From: Methanobacteriota archaeon
GTDB taxonomy: Archaea; Halobacteriota; Bog-38; Methanoflorentales; Methanoflorentaceae
Assembly (NCBI GenBank): GCA_003170935.1
Contig: PMYA01000105.1
Span: 17,607 to 34,366 of the forward strand
Direction: 5' to 3'
DNA length: 16,760 nucleotides
In this document: piece after piece, positions 14,264-16,760 of the stretch
How the letters are laid out: every line of letters begins with the position of its first letter
Numbering within the stretch: position 1 is the stretch's first letter
Translations under genes and position numbers: made by a program
The notes under the pieces: generated by a model
The model's input: only the letters and a program-made list of their open reading frames with translations
The model's database searches: none
What the model was told of the DNA's origin: nothing

Positions 14264-14896
14264 ATGAAAATAGCTATTTTCGGTTCCTCGGGGAACGTAG
14301 GAAAATTACTGGTAGAACAGGCACTTGCGGAAGGATACGATGTTGTTGCATATGCCCGCAACCCGTCAAAGCTTACAATAAAGCATGATCACCTGACGAT
14401 TATGCAGGGAGAGTTATCCGACGAAGCGATGATCGAGCGTACTATCACCGGCGTCAACGCCGTTATCAGTGTCATGGGGCCATCGGGCAAATCAAAAGGT
14501 ACGCCCATAACGCAAGGAATGAGATACATAATAGCGGCGATGAATAAATACGGTGTACGCCGACTGATCGCACTATCCACCGCCAGCTCGAAAGACCCGA
14601 ATGATAAGTTGGGCATCAAGCTTAAGACAATGATCACCTTTGTCAAGACCACTTCACCAGACGCTTATGCAGACATAGTCGGCTGGTCTGAAGTGATTCG
14701 CGCATCCAATCTTGATTGGACACTAGTACGTATCCTCCTGCTCGATGATAAGCCAAAGACAGGAAATGTCAAGACCGGCTATCCGGGTCGTAATGAGCAG
14801 GGGACACATATATCCCGCGCTGACTTAGCCGATTTCATGCTTAAACAGGTAAAGGATACAAAGTATATTCGCAAAGCGCCGATTATCACAAATTAA
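14264..14896 (+). CDS. NAD(P)-binding Rossmann (NmrA/SDR-like) protein
   Basis: This 210-aa protein is a small atypical SDR of the NmrA/BVR-B-like type. It begins with MKIAIFGSSGNVGK, the glycine-rich dinucleotide motif (GSSGNVG, residues 7-13). AYARNPSKL follows at the end of beta-2, where the Arg suggests NADPH preference. Later pieces are MQGELSDEAMIERTITGVNAVISVMGP, GVRRLIALSTASS and SNLDWTLVRILLL. HISRADLADFMLKQV near the C-terminus is the usual closing motif. No Tyr-X3-Lys catalytic motif is evident, as in many members of this group, so it may reduce a flavin, quinone or similar compound or act as a redox sensor. It lies just after the nitroreductase gene and is probably co-transcribed, although I see no clear Shine-Dalgarno. 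Confidence 0.88.
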   Translation: MKIAIFGSSGNVGKLLVEQALAEGYDVVAYARNPSKLTIKHDHLTIMQGELSDEAMIERTITGVNAVISVMGPSGKSKGTPITQGMRYIIAAMNKYGVRRLIALSTASSKDPNDKLGIKLKTMITFVKTTSPDAYADIVGWSEVIRASNLDWTLVRILLLDDKPKTGNVKTGYPGRNEQGTHISRADLADFMLKQVKDTKYIRKAPIITN

Positions 14897-15060
14897 CGCT
14901 AGCAAGGTTCTCATTACTATAAAACAACTTTGAAGAAGTCCACAGACGATCTCCGCAAATTCTGTGAACAAATGGGCGTTAGGCTACAGTGGAATCAGTC
15001 AAACAAGAATTATATTCTGACGCACGGCGTTATAGTCTTTAGCGGCGACCGCTGGCGTGC

Positions 15061-15319
15061 TTATTTTTGCGCGGCGTCGAGAGCGACCTCAATGTCCACA
15101 GCGGCGTATACTGTAGGTGAATCGTGAGAGATGCACCTTGCCTTTTTCGATAAGACTTGTGAGCGTCCGGTGCACATCCTCAAGATAGGTGTGCAGCGAT
15201 TTGGCGAGCGGCGACGGAGTCTTTGGGCCGTACTTAATCAAGTGAAGATACGTCTGGGCCTCCTTTTCACTGAGCCCGAACCCGATTAAACGACTTGTGA
15301 ACTCGTCTTCCGTGGTCAT
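15061..15319 (-). pseudogene. TrmB-type HTH regulator, frameshifted and truncated
   Basis: The intact start has ATG 15319 behind a strong GAGGTGAT site and encodes a TrmB-like winged helix: LIGFGLSEKEAQTYLHLIKYGP, then PLAKSLHTYLEDVHRTLTSLIEKGKV. In that frame the protein ends after 76 aa (stop at 15089). Shifting by one base between about 15112 and 15135 restores a family-like continuation, SPTVYAAVDIEVALDAAQK, which then hits TAA at 15061. TrmB-like proteins normally go on with a long effector region that is absent here. I conclude that this is a decayed regulator gene with one frameshift and loss of the C-terminal part. The remaining peptide could still bind DNA. It lies 33 nt after the Cys-rich small gene on the same strand. 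Confidence 0.65.
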
Positions 15320-15352
15320 CAGTTATCACCTCGTAAGAGGGCGGAATGATAG

Positions 15353-15511
15353 CTATACGTTATTTAAAGACGTGGGGGGAAGCACGCCGTTCACGGCGTT
15401 GGCGAGGCGCTCTGCACACTTGGTGCAGTCTAGATCGTTTGTGTACAAGCAGCCGAAGTGGAGGCCATACCAGCAGCCCCCGTTTTTTGTGGTCGTTACG
15501 TTCGTTGCCAT
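15353..15511 (-). CDS. Small Cys-rich protein (52 aa), hypothetical
   Basis: I do not recognise this family. The frame reads MATNVTTTKNGGCWYGLHFG and continues CLYTNDLDCTKCAERLANAV to a TAG at 15353. The order of four cysteines (GGCWYGLHFGC, then DCTKC) looks like a small zinc-binding unit. It uses ordinary codons and has no runs of rare residues. GGAG ends directly before an ATG at 15520 and 9 nt before the ATG at 15511, so the second ATG is the better start. The next gene downstream on the strand is the TrmB-like remnant, which begins 33 nt after the stop with its own good ribosome-binding site. This looks like a small two-gene unit of metal-binding protein and regulator, which is inference. 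Confidence 0.5.
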   Translation of the reverse strand: MATNVTTTKNGGCWYGLHFGCLYTNDLDCTKCAERLANAVNGVLPPTSLNNV

Positions 15512-15839
15512 AACGTTCATCTCCGATCCACACTACACAGAGTAGTTTCATAAGGCCGCGTGAGGCAGCGATTGCGTGGAAAAGCGTGACAGTGTGTTCG
15601 TGTCACACCTTACGGCGGCTTTCTCGGGCAAGTGGCCAATATTAACCTACCCGATTGACTACAGGTGCGATGCGGAAAGTGGCAGGCCTGATCGAGGCAG
15701 GACCATCCGTTACTCGATTGGCATTCCTCAATGGAAGATTTTTAAGGGGGACATCGCACCTTGGAACTCGTCTTACCCTTACCCTAGAAAAAAAAGTTAT
15801 TAGCAAGTATGACCGATAACAAGCCAAGCTGCTTGTCAC

Positions 15840-16184
15840 ATGTTAGAGAACATCATAAATTGGGTCACCGTTGTTAGCTGGATTGTCACTTTCTTCGAGC
15901 TTGTAGGCGCTCTTCTCATTTTCTACGGAAGCGCCCGCGTTGCGTTGGAACTTGTGACGAACGCGTTTCGTCGAAAAGCCCCAGATTATACGGCTATTCG
16001 ACTGAACTATACGCCCAAAATCCTTCTCGCTTTGGATATTTTTGTTGCGAATGACCTAGTGAGGACCGTACTTACTCCCACATTGGATCAGGCTATTATT
16101 CTAGCATTCGTCGTAGGCATCCGGACCGTAGTAGGCGTTTCCCTCAATATGGAGCTGAAGGGATCAACAAATAAGGAATTTTGA
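15840..16184 (+). CDS. DUF1622 membrane protein
   Basis: This 114-aa protein has three hydrophobic segments (about 8-30, 58-78 and 82-102) and matches DUF1622. It has the ELVGALLIFYGSARVALELV helix, a basic loop (FRRKAPD), ILLALDIFVANDLVRTVLTPTLDQ, in which the Asp-Ile and the Thr-X3-Pro-Thr are typical, and the closing GIRTVVGVSLNMELK (IRT plus final Glu-Leu). Length is standard. Function is unknown, though it is a widespread inner-membrane family. The upstream 288-nt spacer (15552-15839) contains the presumed minus-strand promoter of the small Cys protein, an A-run at 15787-15795 and no gene I would support. Confidence 0.85.
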   Translation: MLENIINWVTVVSWIVTFFELVGALLIFYGSARVALELVTNAFRRKAPDYTAIRLNYTPKILLALDIFVANDLVRTVLTPTLDQAIILAFVVGIRTVVGVSLNMELKGSTNKEF

Positions 16185-16221
16185 AAGTTCTGAAACAGGC
16201 CCAGATAGCTTGGTGTTGTTA

Positions 16222-16344
16222 ATGGGGGGCTGGATAACGGGCCGCGTTGATATAAGCGATGTTGTTGATCTGATGCAACAAAATGCTACCGTTTGGCCGG
16301 GCGGCATCGTCACTACCTTTTTATCAACGCATAGAAGAGAGTAA
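16222..16344 (+). CDS. Possible 40-aa ORF between membrane genes
   Basis: The frame MGGWITGRVDISDVVDLMQQ ends at TAA 16342. It stays open upstream, through GTG 16213 and TTG 16210, past the DUF1622 stop. It is in the same frame as the following DedA-type gene, separated from it only by TAA and three codons. It could be a small protein, a remnant, or a chance frame; I do not recognise it and there is no clear ribosome-binding site. Confidence 0.2.
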   Translation: MGGWITGRVDISDVVDLMQQNATVWPGGIVTTFLSTHRRE

Positions 16345-16353
16345 CCGATCAAA

Positions 16354-16760
16354 GTGACTGGGTACTTATCACTGCCTTTCATCACTAACTATGGCTTGCT
16401 TGAACTGTTGCTCATCAGCGCGACCTCATCAGTGCTCCCTATCCCCACAGAGCCGACAGTCGCGCTGCTGCTGAGCGAGAATGTGAGTCCGCTCGTCATC
16501 CTGTTGGTGCTGATTCCTGCGTCGGTGCTTGGCGCATCGGTGGGTTACCTTCTAGGGAAATATGGGATTCGGAGGATTATTCCCTTTCATAATCCCGATC
16601 GTGAAAAGAGGGTCCAAGCCTGGTTTGGTAAATATGGGGCCGCACTGCTGATAATCTCGCCGTGGATTCCCTTTGCCGGCGATGTGGTGCCTATCGTCGC
16701 GGGAATTGAAGAGTTTAGCCCGACCACCTTTGTCATCATCATGTTCGTAGCCAAGACTAT
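16354..16760 (+). CDS. DedA/VTT-domain membrane protein (5' part)
   Basis: Only the first 135 codons are present; the gene runs past the right edge. After GTG 16354 (MTGYLSLPFITNYGLLELLL) come a hydrophobic helix, the re-entrant-loop-like motif SSVLPIPTEPTVALLL, a second helix pair (LVILLVLIPASVLGASVGYLLGKYGIR), a charged loop with HNPDREKR and WFGKYG, and SPWIPFAGDVVPIVAGIEEFS. The last motif, with Pro, Gly-Asp and the PIVAG turn, is typical of the VTT (SNARE-associated, DedA/YqaA-like) family of lipid scramblases and transport proteins. The start is uncertain: an in-frame TAA at 16342 limits it, and GTG 16354 is the only good candidate, with a weak ribosome-binding site. It may be co-transcribed with the DUF1622 gene. 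Confidence 0.8.
   Translation, partial: MTGYLSLPFITNYGLLELLLISATSSVLPIPTEPTVALLLSENVSPLVILLVLIPASVLGASVGYLLGKYGIRRIIPFHNPDREKRVQAWFGKYGAALLIISPWIPFAGDVVPIVAGIEEFSPTTFVIIMFVAKT

Noticed and set aside
14930..15127. 65-codon plus-strand frame starting with TTG
   Set aside because: It has no ribosome-binding site, no recognisable motif, and its end runs antisense through the TrmB-like gene. It is most likely chance, though a TATA-like stretch lies upstream.
15576..15803. 75-codon plus-strand frame starting with GTG
   Set aside because: No ribosome-binding site, no recognisable domain, and a composition typical of an intergenic frame; treated as spacer.
1..16760. CRISPR array, transposon ends, integrase or phage module
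   Set aside because: No regularly spaced repeats, transposase, recombinase or structural phage genes were seen on either strand. The GC-rich block has no visible flanking repeats or tRNA attachment site.

Overview
The window looks like a chromosomal segment of a euryarchaeon, most likely a methanogen or a methane- or alkane-oxidising relative (Methanomicrobia/Syntrophoarchaeia-like). The evidence is a full archaeosine tRNA-modification gene set, an archaeal AMP-phosphorylase/RuBisCO pathway, families common in methanogenic lineages (DUF366, DUF2769, TrmB-like regulators), TATA-type promoters set for leaderless mRNAs, and many GTG starts. I cannot place it more precisely. No rRNA, tRNA, CRISPR array, transposase or phage gene was seen.

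Positions 66-5391, minus strand, are one compact five-gene operon read from right to left: DUF366 protein, pyruvate-kinase C-terminal-like protein, tgtA, arcS and raSEA. The last three cover all the dedicated tRNA-level steps of archaeosine synthesis at G15: preQ0 insertion, lysine addition, and radical-SAM cleavage to archaeosine. The first two are conserved families without a settled role and are linked to the pathway only by position. A short divergent promoter region (5392-5474) separates this operon from a plus-strand DUF2797 gene.

Positions 6235-8669 hold small accessory genes: a terminator-like hairpin, a DUF488 protein (minus), a Cys-rich DUF2769 protein and a SnoaL-like protein (plus), and a four-helix membrane protein (minus) placed directly behind the next operon.

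Positions 8688-12435, minus strand, are the operon e2b2 - rbcL - deoA, with 2-nt gaps. It encodes the complete archaeal AMP pathway: AMP phosphorylase gives ribose-1,5-bisphosphate, the isomerase gives ribulose-1,5-bisphosphate, and form III-type RuBisCO fixes CO2 to give two 3-phosphoglycerates. The block is clearly more GC-rich than both flanks, which suggests horizontal acquisition as a unit. Its RuBisCO is unusual just before the carbamylated lysine and is short after loop 6.

Positions 12558-16760 hold a membrane-anchored methyltransferase (minus), a nitroreductase plus NAD(P)-binding reductase pair (plus), a decayed TrmB-type regulator with a previously unlisted 52-aa Cys-rich small protein upstream of it (both minus), a DUF1622 membrane protein, and the start of a DedA/VTT-type membrane protein that runs off the right edge. 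Small broken or doubtful reading frames around 13.4-13.65 kb, 15.0-15.3 kb and 16.2-16.35 kb suggest local gene decay.
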